Of a DNA stretch of 64,000 bases, positions 48,737 through 60,015 are shown piece by piece. The first letter of the stretch is position 1. Every line of letters begins with the position of its first letter. The stretch is from contig JAGMUV010000023.1 of the NCBI GenBank assembly GCA_020744425.1, positions 186,001-250,000 on the forward strand, in the 5' to 3' direction. The notes under the pieces are model-generated. The model did no database searches, was not told where the DNA came from, and saw only the letters and a list, made by a program, of their open reading frames with translations. The translations under genes and the position numbers were made by a program. The DNA comes from Dactylonectria macrodidyma. Lineage: Eukaryota; Ascomycota; Sordariomycetes; Hypocreales; Nectriaceae.

Positions 48737-48773
48737 CCCCATGCACCCCATCGCCGCTCCAATGTGCATGGGG
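48737..48773 (+). mobile_element. Candidate Helitron 3' terminal hairpin
   Basis: The arms CCCCATGCAC (48737-48746) and GTGCATGGGG (48764-48773) are a perfect 10-bp inverted repeat, extendable by one A-T pair, with a 17-nt loop. It lies downstream of the helicase relic, where a Helitron 3' end would be. Helitrons usually end with CTRR about ten bases after such a hairpin. Here the sequence is tgacgtagt, whose gtag is close to but not a match for CTAG. It is offered as a candidate terminus. Confidence 0.45.
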
Positions 48774-49356
48774 TGACGTAGTATTTTAATGACTCCGCAT
48801 CAACTTACTCGGTGCCCGAGGATAGTCGAGTTGTCGATTTGGGTGCTGAGGAATCCATGAAGCTATACAATCAGTGTTACATCAGCCAAACCAGTGGGAT
48901 AGATCTTTAGAACAGTTTTCGTAATGATGAGTCGTCGTAGGCTTCGGTCATCAACAGACTCGAGGCTATCAGTATAGTTCTTTCACAGTCACCATTAAGT
49001 GAGTGGCTGCGAGACTTGGAGCCGCCAACGCCGAGAACCTGCCAAAGCCATGGACCAGGATGCAGTCAGCAGAATTGCTCAAACAACGTCATCGCGAGCA
49101 CCATGTGAACTTAGTCTGGGCCAGCACAATGATCATGTTTTTACTGTAGCAAGGGCTATCCGTTAATACCTGGCGCGATGACTCCTCCATCCATTTAACT
49201 GCCTCTGAATTAAACCCACGTCCCAGTATCGATCATTACACCACCCGTCCAAGAAATCCACGTAAATGGTATCAGTGAATACAGAGAAAATCTTCTGCTC
49301 AAGGCACTTCGCCAAATCCCATCACCATTGTGAGACATCCCATCAAGTGACGCCCT

Positions 49357-52300
49357 TCAGTTCATCGACTCCGGCACCAAAGTATAATTCAGACGCTCAA
49401 ACCCAGTTGGCGTCCACCCCCAAATTCCACGGCTCAATACAGACTCAACAGTCTCTCGCTTGGCAAGGATGTGTGGTGAATCGGAGCGGCAAGCTTCAGC
49501 CACACAGCTGTTGTCGGTCCAGCCGACACGGAAGTCATCGGCCCACCAGGTCCGCAACTCCAAGCCAACGCGAAGCGTGATCAGCACTGATGAGAGATCC
49601 TTGTAGCCCTCCAGCTCAATGGGAGTCAGCTGGTAGCCGCCCTCAAGGAATGTGGAGCACGCAGGCACTTGCTTGATCTCGGACCAGGCAATAGACTCCT
49701 CGCTCGCAGACGTGTCATTGTATCGGTATGCTGAAATCTCAAACTCGCACCACTCCTCGTTGCCTTGAGTCTCACATCCCAGGCTTGCACCAAAGAAGTC
49801 AAACCTGAAGCAGGGGCTGGGTGAATGAGGGCCCATACCAACCTCGGCGACATCGCTAGATCCACTTGATGTCGTGTTGGATAGAGAAGGAGGGACGAAC
49901 TCCACAACTTGTCCACCGGATGTTGGTACATATGGCTGAACTGGCTGCAAAGATGGTGGCACAATGTGAAAGCCTTCAGAGAACCAAATAGCCTCCAGAG
50001 GATTGAACAGTGGCCCCGGCATTGAGTTGTCGAACTGTAGATGGTTAGGGACCGCAAAGATCAGTCAAATGAGGCGACGACTTACATCAATCGTTGTGTT
50101 TCCAATGATACCACCGGTTGAGCACATCGTTGGGGCTCCAGAGGCAGCAGAAGATGTGACACTGGGGGCGGGCAGCGCATCACCAGTAGTCAGGGCGGAG
50201 AAGCTGGCAAGGAGAGAGGTGCTTTCAGTCAAAGACGTCGCAGCAGAACTTGAATTGGACCAAGTCGGAAAAGACGGCTCAGAGCTAATGAAAAGTCAGT
50301 CAAGTTTGAGATGGCCGCGTCGTTTCACAAACCTATCTTGCCGACGAAGTACTCGTTTACCAACCGACGACCCAGCAGGGACGGTGATGGTGGCCATGGT
50401 AGTAAGAGGGAATTTTATCGTGTATGTGGTAGTTGGTTCCTCGATGAGATTAGTCCAGATACTTGTCTGGACGTTGGATGCTTGTGGCCAGAGCGTAATT
50501 TCGGAGGGGACGGGGCCATAACCAACATCGGGAACTGGGACACCAGTACCTAACGGGTCCTGAGCGCCATCAGAAAAAATTGGTTCTCCAGTGGAGTCAA
50601 CAACCTGGGTCGTTGTGTAGGTGAGCGTCCCAGTGACGGTACCAGAGATGAATGTGGCTTGAGCGTCATCACTGCTTCCAACAACAGAAGGGAACCCTGA
50701 GGCGGCTCCATAGTCGCTGAGGGCAGGCAGGCCAGTAGGCAGAGGATGCAAATCACCGCTGGAAATGACCGGTCCAGAAGGAGGCGGTGCGGGGAGCCCA
50801 GACACAGTGCCATGAGGAACTCCAAGATCGGACGCGGATGTCAAGACAACGGTTTGAACAACGGGTGTTGGTTGCCCGTCTGTCCCAACAACGATTTCTG
50901 TAGTGACAACAGTGAATTGTCCAGCAGCGGCGTCAGATGTGGAGGACTGGGGAGAGGTGGGCGCAGAAGTCAAGACAACGGTTTGAACAACGGGTGTTGG
51001 TTGCCCGTCTGTCCCAACAACAGTAGCCGTAGTGACGACAGTGAATTGTCCCGCGGCGGCGTCAGATGTAAAGGACTGGGGAGAGTTTGTGACAGTGATT
51101 TGGGGGAAATCAGCACCAGTCGCGGTTGGCAACGCACTCTCGTCAGGCACGACCCAGGTGGATTCAACAACGGTAGGAAGGCCATCGGCGCCAATGATAG
51201 TGTAGCTCGCACAGGTGGCAACTCCTCTAGCACTCCCATCGCCTGGGTATGGAAGTTCTGGAGATGCGGTGATCTTACCTGGCACGCCAGTGGGAAATCC
51301 GGGGGGGGAGGGATTAGAGACGTAGGATGGGTTCCCAGACAGAGGTCCCTGAGTATTCGCGGCACCGGGAATCACCCAAGTTGAATCAATGACAGTGGGA
51401 AGGCCATCTGCTCCAATGGCAGTATAGCTGGTGCAAGTGGTGATACCAGCGCCTCTGGTAACTCCAGGTCCCGCAGAGCCATCAGAAGGAGGAAAGTCGG
51501 TAATGACTGGAGGAATACCATTGGGAAGAGCACTTGAAGCTCCAGATGGGTTGGTGGGGCTTCCGGGGAATGGGACGAGAGTATTGACAGGTCCAGGAAC
51601 GAGCCAAGTTGATTCAACAACGGTAGGGAGACCGTCTGTTCCAATAACAGTGTAGCTTGTGCAAGTGGTGATTGGGGCACCGCCTCCTTGCTGTCCTGGT
51701 CCAGTAGCGATACCGCCTGGGATACCAGAGATACCACCGGGGAGGCCGTTGGGATCAGAGGAGGGAATGCCTGGGAAGGGGGCTTGTGTTTGAATGGACA
51801 CCACTTGCGTAGGGTCAGGAACAACCCAGGTGGATTGGACAACGGTTGGAAGTCCATCAGAGCCGATGACAGTGTAAGTTGTTGAAGTTATGTAAAAAGA
51901 GCCATCTGGGCCGGCTGGAGTACCAGTGGCGGGAATACCACCAGGTCCTTGTGTGATGCCCGGAGCTGGGAGCTGAGCTGAAGCCTGCGTGGCAACGGCG
52001 CTTGCAGGAATCACCCAAGTGGAGTCGATAACTGTTGGAAGGCCATCGGATCCAATGACAGTAACTTGTGTACAGGTTGTGATGCCATTGGCAGAGTCAT
52101 CACCTGGGAAAGAAGAGCCAGAACCATCGGAAGGTCCTCCAGGAACAGCACCGCCTGGACCAGCCGTCACGCCGGCGGGTGGAGGAAACGGTAGGGAAGT
52201 TGGAAGGCCTTGGGGCAGACCTGGGCCGCCACTTGCTGGAGAGGCGTCTGACGAGACGAATGGAGGCCAGCCTTGGTCTCCGGGGATGTTGCCACCGCTG

Positions 52301-53987
52301 ATAACGGTCGGGATTCCATCGGCGCCTGTGATAGTGACCACAGGAACACCATTTCCGCCGCTGATGACAGTAGGAAGGCCGTCGATGCCTGTGATTGTGA
52401 CTGCAGGGACAACGCTTCCGCCGTCGATGATAGTAGGAAGCCCATCTGCACCAGTAATAGTGGCTCCGGGGACACCGTTGTCGCCACTAATAATAGTTGG
52501 GATGCCATCTGTTCCGGTGATGGTGACTCCAGACACACCACTTCCACCATTGACGACAGTAGGAAGGCCATCCGCACCTGTGATTGTGACCCAAGAGGTA
52601 GGCAGTGGTGCATTACCAACAGTCGCAGGGCCCCATGTGAGCCATGGAGAGACTTCAGCTGGGGCTTGAGAAATGATTCGAGTGGACACGGGGAGGCTGT
52701 CGCTGAGATGTGCCCCAGAATCCACAGATGGGTTGAAAGGTGGGACACCAGGAGCATCTCCAGGGTTTCCAGAGCTGGGTGCTTGAGAAGGGAAGGAAGC
52801 AGGTGCCTGTGAGCTTACAGAATCACCAGGGAGCCCGCCAGACACATCGCCGGGGGCAGCAGTAGGGAAGACACCAGATTCATCACTGGAATACTCGGGG
52901 GCGGTGTCAGGAGCAGTGGTAGAGGAGAAGGTAGGAGAATTCGGGTCTTCGCCGGGTACAGAGCCATCACCAGGGATAGAGCCATCGCCAGGGAAGCCGC
53001 CATCAGTGGGGTTGCTACCGTCGGTAGGAGCGTTGTCATCGCCATTGCCTGTGTCATCGTTGCCAGTGCCTGCCCCGTCGCTAGGGTCTGCACCATCAAC
53101 GGGGCCAGTTCCATCATCGTCCTCAGAGCCATTGTCGTCATCTCCAGGGCCCCAAATGTCAATTGTCAAAGTGGTAAAGGGAGCAACTGGAAGGTTGGCA
53201 GAGTTGATGGTGAAAGAAGGAGGCTCTGTTGGAGCAGGGGGTTGGGCAACAGTCTGGTGTGGATCAGAACCATCTGACGGGCTGTTCGGAGAGTCGTTAG
53301 GAAAGCCGCCAGAAGAGCCATCGGTGGAGCCATCGGGAGAATCGTTGGAGTTCGTGGCGTAGACAGTGACAACAATGGTTGTCGTGCTGGTAGCGCAGGT
53401 AGGATAAACTGGGTTGGAGGCTCCAGGAGCACCATGGCCTCCAGGGCCGCCAGGAACGCCACCAGGGTTGGGAACACTGCCAGGGACAATAACTGAACCA
53501 TCACCAGGAATGTCTGTTGGGGGACCACTAGAGGTAACAAAGGTTGGAAAACCACCTGGTGGGAATGGGCCGCCAGGACCAACAGAAGGGGCATTTGGGG
53601 GACCGTTGCCAGGGTAAGGGAGACCGCTGGGGAAAATGACTGAGCCATCGCCGGCGATGCTGCTGAAGGGAACCACAGGAGGCATACTGCCAGGGATGCC
53701 TCCGGTCGGAATGACAGGGCCAATGGGAGGAACACCGCCAGGGGCGCCCCCAGGGGCAGTCCCTGGAGGGAAAGTTCCAGGTGAACCATTGGAGCTGGTT
53801 GGAGGAATGTTGCCAGTGATATCGCTTGGGAATCCGTTTGGATTTCCGCCAGTAGAGCTGCTTCAGATTATCATCAATTCAGCATGAGTCAAAGTCGGTG
53901 CACATACCCATAGTCCGCGGCTTGGGCACTGGTGTGACCCAAAAGCCCAGTGGCTACAATAGCCCCGAGCGACGCGGAGACACGCAT
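49357..53987 (-). CDS. Large secreted repeat-rich protein, probable cell-wall or adhesin-like
   Basis: Four exons (53987-53908, 53857-50333, 50284-50086, 50034-49357) encode about 1,493 aa. Introns are about 50 nt and in phase. The N-terminal signal peptide is MRVSASLGAIVATGLLGHTSAQA. A long Gly/Pro/Ser/Thr-rich region follows. It contains three repeat classes sharing a G-x-D-G-x-P-T core: five 21-aa units (VTITGADGLPTVV-like, about 52285-52600), five units of about 26 aa (TVIGTDGLPTVVESTW-like), and two 43-aa units near-identical in DNA (VVGTDGQPTPVVQTVV). The last 220 residues form a separate Cys- and Trp-containing globular domain (FRFDFFGASLGC, ELRTWWADDFRVGW), possibly a lectin-like sandwich seen in other fungal wall proteins. 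No clear GPI signal is visible. Attachment to surfaces is a guess from the architecture. Confidence 0.85.
50820..51090 (-). repeat. 129-bp tandem duplication inside the secreted repeat protein
   Basis: The block beginning tcaagacaac at 50841 recurs at 50970, exactly 129 bases apart, with almost no differences. It encodes 43-aa units. The near-identity compared with the other, more diverged repeats in the gene suggests a recent duplication. Confidence 0.85.
52285..52600 (-). repeat. 63-bp tandem repeat array (five units) in the secreted protein
   Basis: Five consecutive units encode 21 residues each around a TITG-x-DG-x-PT core. They are diverged at third codon positions, which points to an older array under protein-level selection. 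Confidence 0.8.
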
Positions 53988-55031
53988 CTGGGGTGAGAGG
54001 GCTTCTTCCAGAGGGTGATCCCAAAAGTCTGAGAAGGACTGAGGATGCTGTTCGGGGTGGAAGATAAAGAGCTGTGTTGCAGAGAAGTGACGACGGGCGA
54101 ATGGGGTGTGAACGAGTGAACCAAGCTGCACGAAGTCACCAAAGGATCAAGAGAGGGACAGGACAAGAATTTGGATGGGTTCTTGTGTGCTAAGAGTGAA
54201 GATGAAGAAGAGAGGTTGAGGGAGTGAGAGTGCAACGTGGGAGAAAAACTCTTTGTGGGTTGGGAGTAGGAGGGAAGGGGAAAGGTTGCGTGCTCTGCCG
54301 GGTCGAGGAAGAGGAAGGACCACTCCTTCCTTAAGACAACTGTTGGGGTGAATGTTGGGACCAAAGGGGTTGCCTCAGGCTCTTGGTTCGAGGGCATTGG
54401 CTTAAGGGTAATGGAAAATGAGGAATGAGCGCATGGGCGGCACGGTTGGTGTCTGTCAACTGGCAACACCTGTCGACTGGGACAGTGAGCGAGACGAGTT
54501 CCCGGTCCAAGGAGAAGATATTCTGGCGGAGGCAGGCAAATTTCCACCAGAGATGAATACACATCAGATAGAGATATTATTTATCAGTTACATGATTGTA
54601 TTGGCTGAGTCCTTCTGTATCCAATGCCATGAACATTACATTGATGGTGGGTGATGCCATTCAGAACAACCCAACAGGCATGTCAACCAGCGGCTTCCTT
54701 CTGGGAGTAACGAGCGAGCCCCGGAGGATTCTTTCAGTGTCACTCTGGCGCACGGGATCGACTTTCCCAGCTTGCAATTGGCTCCTGGCCGAGATTTTTG
54801 AGGCATTCCAGTCAGGTGCTTGTCACCGACCTGAAACTCGAACCTGAGAACCTCAGGCAGGAGGGTTCATTCAGAGCAGACAGAACTTCGCGGCACAGGA
54901 TTGCCGAGTAGGGACGAGGGAATGAGAAAGCTGTATCAATAGTACCAATGTCGACAAGAGGGATCGATGTATGGCGCAAAGGTAGATGACATCAATTTTG
55001 GCGTGACTTCTCCAGTCATCCCGTCCCAGTC
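53988..55031. other. Intergenic region, no convincing gene
   Basis: This 1.04 kb stretch lies upstream of the secreted repeat protein and downstream of the EI24-like gene, both on the minus strand. It is pyrimidine-rich on the minus strand close to the gene start (about 54000-54350), as in a promoter and leader. No gene is seen. Confidence 0.55.
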
Positions 55032-55974
55032 TTAGACATCCGTGTATGGAGGCGGCGCAGACGGGTCCGCTTGTCCTATAAGATTTTCCACAGCCTCTCT
55101 TCGGTCCTCCTCCTCAATTTTCGCTGCCCACATAGCCGATCCCGCCGTCGTAGTCAAAAGGAAGAAGAGCGACAGGATAGGAATTAGCTCCAATATCATG
55201 GCGACAGTGCCGAACCAAATGTATTCCCAAGCGCGATCCCTCAACTCCTTCTTTCGCTGGTCTTTGGACAGGCCCTTGATGTCAAACCAGCGGTAATGTG
55301 CCAGCTTTCCGAGTCTCGCTCCCGTGATGATGATGAAGGCTGGCGTGCCAACGTACGGTATTAGATTGAGAGGGAGGCACACGATCAGCTCAACAATCTG
55401 AATGATGCTCCACGGCGTGTACACGGCAGAGGTCGTAGGCTTTCCGAGCATCTTCACGGCATCGGGCGCATCGCGGAAAAGGATTCGGTGCGGAGAAATG
55501 AGGTCTGTCAACGAGTACTTGATAAGGGTAGCCTACGAGTGCGTTAGCTAATCAGAAATCACCAATGCTTGCGTGAGAAGTGAGACTCACATCAAACACA
55601 TCCACTCGGCACTCGTCCACGAAGAAGCCCTCGAAAAGACCCTGGATAATCACCAGGCCCTCTCCCAACACCAGCACCACCGCGTTAACCCATGCGCCCC
55701 ATCCATGGAAGATGGCCAGAAATGCGAACTGGGGCAAAAATGCAAAGGTGAAGAGTAGGAAATATACCAGGAATGAGATGACCGACAAAGGTACCATGCG
55801 ACCCACAAAGAGAGGCCAGAACTCGCGATTACGCAAGAAGTACCAGATGCCGCGGAGGGGATACGACGCGGCGATGCTAGCTCGCTTGAGATAGAGGATT
55901 GGCCGGTGGGCTGGGCGCAGCAAAGCCTCGATCCGTGTGGGATACGGCCGATTGGAAACACCGTTTTGAGGCAT
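55032..55974 (-). CDS. EI24/RRT8-like multi-pass membrane protein
   Basis: Two exons, 55974-55591 and 55532-55032, join in phase 0 through a 58-nt intron (gtgagt...gctaac...cgtag) to give 294 aa. The N-terminal block YPLRGIWYFLRNREFWPLF and the alternating hydrophobic stretches (about four to six membrane segments) fit the EI24-like family. In fungi this family includes the lipid-droplet and outer-spore-wall proteins Rrt8, Lds1 and Lds2. The C-terminus is polar and ends APPPYTDV, with a PPxY motif that could bind a WW-domain ubiquitin ligase (inference). Start is the only ATG giving the conserved N-terminus. Confidence 0.85.
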
Positions 55975-56636
55975 GATGAAATTCCCGCTTGCAGTTGCTG
56001 AGTGAATCGGAAGCTCTAGGCATCACCAGTGAGATCTATGGTGTTGCTCTCCAATGGAATCCAGCCACCCTTACGTCACCGATCGGAGAAATCGGCCCGG
56101 GCAATTACTGCCGCACGGGCCAAGTGCTCGTTCACAAGCTCTTCCTTTGGCGTCAGCGCCTCCCTTAAATTATGGCTAGGTGTAGGGTAGGGGACACCCC
56201 CGGTTGGACTTCTAGCCCAAGTTGTCTACGGAAGGTTACTTCGATTCACGTTACACCTTTAAGTCCATAAGCGTTAAACATGACCATTAGCAAGGATTGA
56301 TACCACCTTGAAAACGGTAGCTGAAGGGTGCATCATTATCCAAAGGGTGCTACAAGTTGATGACAACTTCGCCATCACCTATCATTCATCAGCAATAACG
56401 GCCCCTCAGGATTAAAGTCTAGGTTCGACCTATGACAGTTCTGAGTCTTAAACATCTCGAAGTAACCCACAGGACGTGGATATGAACATCACTCAACCCC
56501 CCCCCCCCCCTTTTAGTTATACTGTCTCATCCCTCGCCCCCTCGCCCACAAACATCCCGTACACCCATCGATCTTGTCCCCCCAACTACAACCGAGCACC
56601 AATCTGAACCCCACAAGGCTACACCCCTTTAATAAC
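55975..56636. other. Intergenic region, no convincing gene
   Basis: These 660 bases lie upstream of the EI24-like gene. Apart from a run of 14 C at 56497-56510, nothing distinct is present. Confidence 0.6.
56497..56510. repeat. Mononucleotide run of 14 C
   Basis: A simple C14 tract in noncoding DNA. Length errors in sequencing are common at such runs. Confidence 0.95.
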
Positions 56637-57179
56637 CTAGCAAGACACCTTGTTTGCCTCAACTCCCCACTTGGGCGAGTGAGTGACGATTCCTCCCATC
56701 GTAGGCTTGCCCGAGACTGCGTTCAAGTACTTGATGCCCTGCTTGAGCCTCTCCCGGCTTGCCCGCGAATTGCTGGTGTAGCAATAATAAGAAGAACCGC
56801 TGAAATCCGTGCGCTTGGACAAGGTAGATCGTCAACTTCCAATTCGTCATCGTCGTCGTCGTCGTCGAGTAGAGTGTCTAAAGCATCGAGGTCAAACGCC
56901 GTTGCTAGAAGTTCAGGGTGATTGTCGGAAAACTCTGCGTAGACTTTCTCAACCGTTCCGTTGACCTGAACGATAGAACCGTCCGAGGCGGCCTCAATGT
57001 TCCATGTAAGGACTTCGACTTGAGCCTCAGTATTTGATCCCTCAGCTGACTTAGGCGTAGGAGTGTCGTACACCTTTGATGGACAACATTAACTTAGGAG
57101 TTTATAACGTAGAGGCATTACTGACCTTCGCTGTGAAAACAGAGATAATTGTTGGCAAGAGAATCAGTGAGTAGCGCAT
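56637..57179 (-). pseudogene. Small secreted-protein gene with a broken or unresolved frame
   Basis: Exon 1 (57179-57126) encodes a signal peptide (MRYSLILLPTIISVFTAK). A 52-nt intron (gtcagt...caaag) leads in phase 0 to exon 2, starting 57073. Exon 2 reads as a propeptide-like, acidic sequence ending in an Asp run (about 56850-56870). In this frame the sequence then turns implausible and stops at 56723. In a different frame, from about 56822 to 56637, a plausible mature part appears: a KR dibasic site followed by FSGSSYYC and about 50 further residues ending in Cys. No intron of credible length joins the two frames. Either a small indel has broken the gene or the structure is misread. The pattern of signal, propeptide, dibasic site and small Cys-containing domain fits fungal small secreted proteins; the family was not identified. 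Confidence 0.45.
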
Positions 57180-58948
57180 GGTGAGTCTGAGATGGAGTTG
57201 AAATCGGTCCTAGTTAAGGAGATGTGATATGATGAGTCTGGGTCATCAAAAGCAGCTGGGTCTTTTAGTGGCTTTATAGTCAACTATCACCAAATTCTTA
57301 CCTACTCAATCGCAAGAAACACGAGACTCTAGTGTCACCTGAGACGAAAAAAATTGCAGAATTATCTTTCTCAAGATCCGATTATTGCCTCAAAAGCCAC
57401 GTACGGCGCCCAACCCGCGCCCCCCTACCCACAATTTCCGAGATCCAGCCGGATGAGGTATTCCACACAGGATCAAGGAGTCCCCGACGTTCCGCACAGA
57501 CAGGTCGAGCAGTATTGCATCAGTAACATCTGCCCCAGCCTCAATGGTACCAGATAGGTCATAGCAAGTTCTCACTTTACACTTCGCTACGTTTCAAATC
57601 GTCCCGGAACTGCATAGGAATGGTGTCAAGGCAGATGCCATAAACCCCACGAGCGACAGTCTCCCAACAATACTGATTACGTAGACCCAGGCTCTCAACC
57701 AGTGTTATCTGGGTTTCGCATAGAATGAGCAGTTTTCCAGGCCTAAGTTGTCACTCAACCAACAACAAGTCATCACACCGCAGAAACATCGTTCCACAAC
57801 CCCATGGCGGATATACTATAATGGAAGGCAGAACCGAAGGATCCCTTAGGGTGAAGGCGGTAGCTATGGCTAGAGGAGCTGGGAACAGACCTCGTTGTCA
57901 GCCCACTGGGCAGAGCGTGGTGGGTTCTATCGATCATACGGAATGGCTGTTGGATGTTGGTTCTTACGCCGGAGAAAGGAAACTAGGAAAATGAATAAGG
58001 ACCCATTTCCTTAGAAACTGCGGGATAATCTGTAGAGCAAGAAATAATGAAAATGATAATAAAAATACTAATCCAGTGAAGTTGCAATAGTGACAGCGAA
58101 ATTGCTTGGGTAACTACCGCGACTTGAATCGGGTTTAGATGAGTTACAATTTCTCTCTCACGGCTCGTCGCCGTAGCTGCGACTCTAGGCTTCGGCCCGT
58201 CGGCCTGACCACCTCATGGGTCGAACTTCCGGCCTAACCCATGCGAATTCCACCAGACGCAATAGTCTTGTTGAGTTCCAGCCCATACATTGAACCTCAT
58301 GGGTGTCGGTTCGACATGGATACGGCGCAGTTGGAGTATCGAAAGATCATGCGAATAGGCGCACCATGTACTCGACCATAGCGAGATATGTAATTGGTGT
58401 TTCATCGCGCATATTGACTGCCTGGCTGGAGATGTGTTGAGATGTTGAGTAATTGGTACCTCTTATGTCGGATGAATGATTTGGCGGGCCTGATTTGTGG
58501 ATGCTCCCTGTCGCTCCATGACCGCGGCTTGTGGTGGTGCTTCGTGGGGCGCTGCACTGAGGCTTTGACATTAAAGGGAGAGGACTAGGACGAACACCAT
58601 AAAGCCTATCGTAGGGACTAGCTTATCTGCCATTTAGATAGCATGTTTTTGCCTAGGTCGGTTGCTGGTTGATGCTCATGTACTAAGTACCTATCTTTTG
58701 AGGCGGGGTCAAGTTGGGGGACAAGCGCCTCCACGCCCTTCGTAATGTCGTCATTATCAGGACTCTGTCTTTCGGTGAAGCCAGGCGTGAATCACGACCA
58801 TCCGAAATACAGCAGATATTTGCAGAGCCTTTGAGAAAAACCCTCAATCCCCTTCTTAGTAGTTAACATTGCCATAGGTAGGTTCTCGCAGAGCGTGGAG
58901 ACTATCGTTCTAAACTCACCATCTCTCTAGCGAAACCACGCACGCAAG
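57180..58948. other. 1.8 kb intergenic region, no convincing gene
   Basis: Only short open frames occur here and none shows a recognisable domain. A minus-strand frame at 57390-57575 has a faintly protein-like sequence but no start context, introns or motif that would support a gene. Confidence 0.5.
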
Positions 58949-59410
58949 ATGAACCCAAAAATCCGGTGCCAATGCGGCACAATCGTGCTCTACGCATCTG
59001 CACCGCAACCTATCGAAGTCTACTGCTGCCACTGCCTAGAATGCCAGAGACAGTCATCCTCGGCCTTTGGCACGTCGGCCATGTTCCCCGCCGAAGGGAT
59101 GTGGCCGCTGCCCGAAGACGTGCGGGCCAAGCTGGGCGTCTGGACACGGCCCACGGACTCCGGCAACACTCTCGAGTGCTACTTTTGCACCGAGTGCGGC
59201 GTGCGGATCCTGCACCGGAGCATCCTGCCGGACGGCACGCCCAAGCCTACGTTGAGCATCAAGGGAGGCTGCCTCGAGGGGCTGAGCTGGGAGGGTGCCA
59301 AGCATATCTACACCCGATCGGCCAGGGTTCCTGTGCCTGGAGGAGGAGATCCAGGGTCGCCTGTTGTTGCACCTACACTGGAGCCGGATGTTGAACACAC
59401 AGTAGTCTAG
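58949..59410 (+). CDS. GFA-domain (glutathione-dependent formaldehyde-activating enzyme-like) protein
   Basis: A single exon encodes 153 aa with ATG in context caagATG. Zinc-binding cysteines of the GFA/CENP-V fold are in place: CQCG near the start, CCHCLECQRQSSSAF (about 33-47), and CYFCTECGVRI (about 76-86). Bacterial Gfa was named for joining formaldehyde to glutathione, but most fungal members have no proven substrate. The protein is short but covers the full domain. Its neighbours (a dehydrogenase and a secreted hydrolase fold) give no clear pathway. Confidence 0.9.
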   Translation: MNPKIRCQCGTIVLYASAPQPIEVYCCHCLECQRQSSSAFGTSAMFPAEGMWPLPEDVRAKLGVWTRPTDSGNTLECYFCTECGVRILHRSILPDGTPKPTLSIKGGCLEGLSWEGAKHIYTRSARVPVPGGGDPGSPVVAPTLEPDVEHTVV

Positions 59411-60015
59411 GGCGAATATCGAATTTACAGCGCGTATGAATTGGATGAGTTGGTTGACGCTTCTTGCTGGTGGCTACTTCGCTACCAGGCCCGCGATCAA
59501 GTAACGATAACCTTGAATATAAGAGTGCTGTTAATTTCTAAAATGTTAAAAATAGAGACATGAACATTATCAAATGCCCAATCAACATGAAGCGCAATCG
59601 TTGCTAGGAACCAGGAGTGGCGGGGGTAGACTCGTCGGGAATCCGGACCCTCATCGGAGCTAACGCGGCCCCGTAAAGCCGATGCCGCAGCCCCATCTCC
59701 GCTCCGAGTCCCACATCACCGGGTAATGCCACGGCCGCAGTCTGGACACTTTCCAGTTTCTAGTGCAGTTTTTCGCAGTTCAGTTACGGCAGAGTCTCTC
59801 GTTGGTCCCTGTTCAGAGTGACGATGAAGTGGACAAGGATGCTGACGAGGTGAATTGCCGTCACTAAATATTCGCATTGAGAGTCATCCTACACTCGCAA
59901 TAGACATAAATACAAGACCCGAATCCCATCAATCAATTCTTCTGTTCCATATTCAATTCCAACTTCATCAGTATCACTTCAAATTACCTAACACTTTCTA
60001 CTCAAAATCGCCATC
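59411..60015. promoter_or_regulatory. Intergenic region with SDR promoter
   Basis: These 605 bases lie between two plus-strand genes. The last 100 bases before 60016 are A/C-rich with few G, like a fungal 5' leader. No gene is seen. Confidence 0.5.

Larger units (their letters stand above)
46580..49356. other. Repeat and transposon-relic island without intact genes
   Basis: This 2.8 kb stretch holds no intact protein gene. It contains a diverged repeat family (46973-47190 and 47572-47740), three copies of a short palindrome, a decayed helicase fragment (48030-48545) and a terminal-type hairpin (48737-48773), each listed separately. The remainder, about 47200-47500 and 48800-49356, shows nothing recognisable. 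Confidence 0.7.

Noticed and set aside
50746..53887. Long plus-strand and other-frame open reading frames
   Set aside because: They arise from the low-complexity repeats of the secreted protein, which keep all frames open.
57390..57575. Minus-strand frame of 61 aa with faint resemblance to a small secreted protein
   Set aside because: No signal peptide, start context or conserved motif; too short to support.
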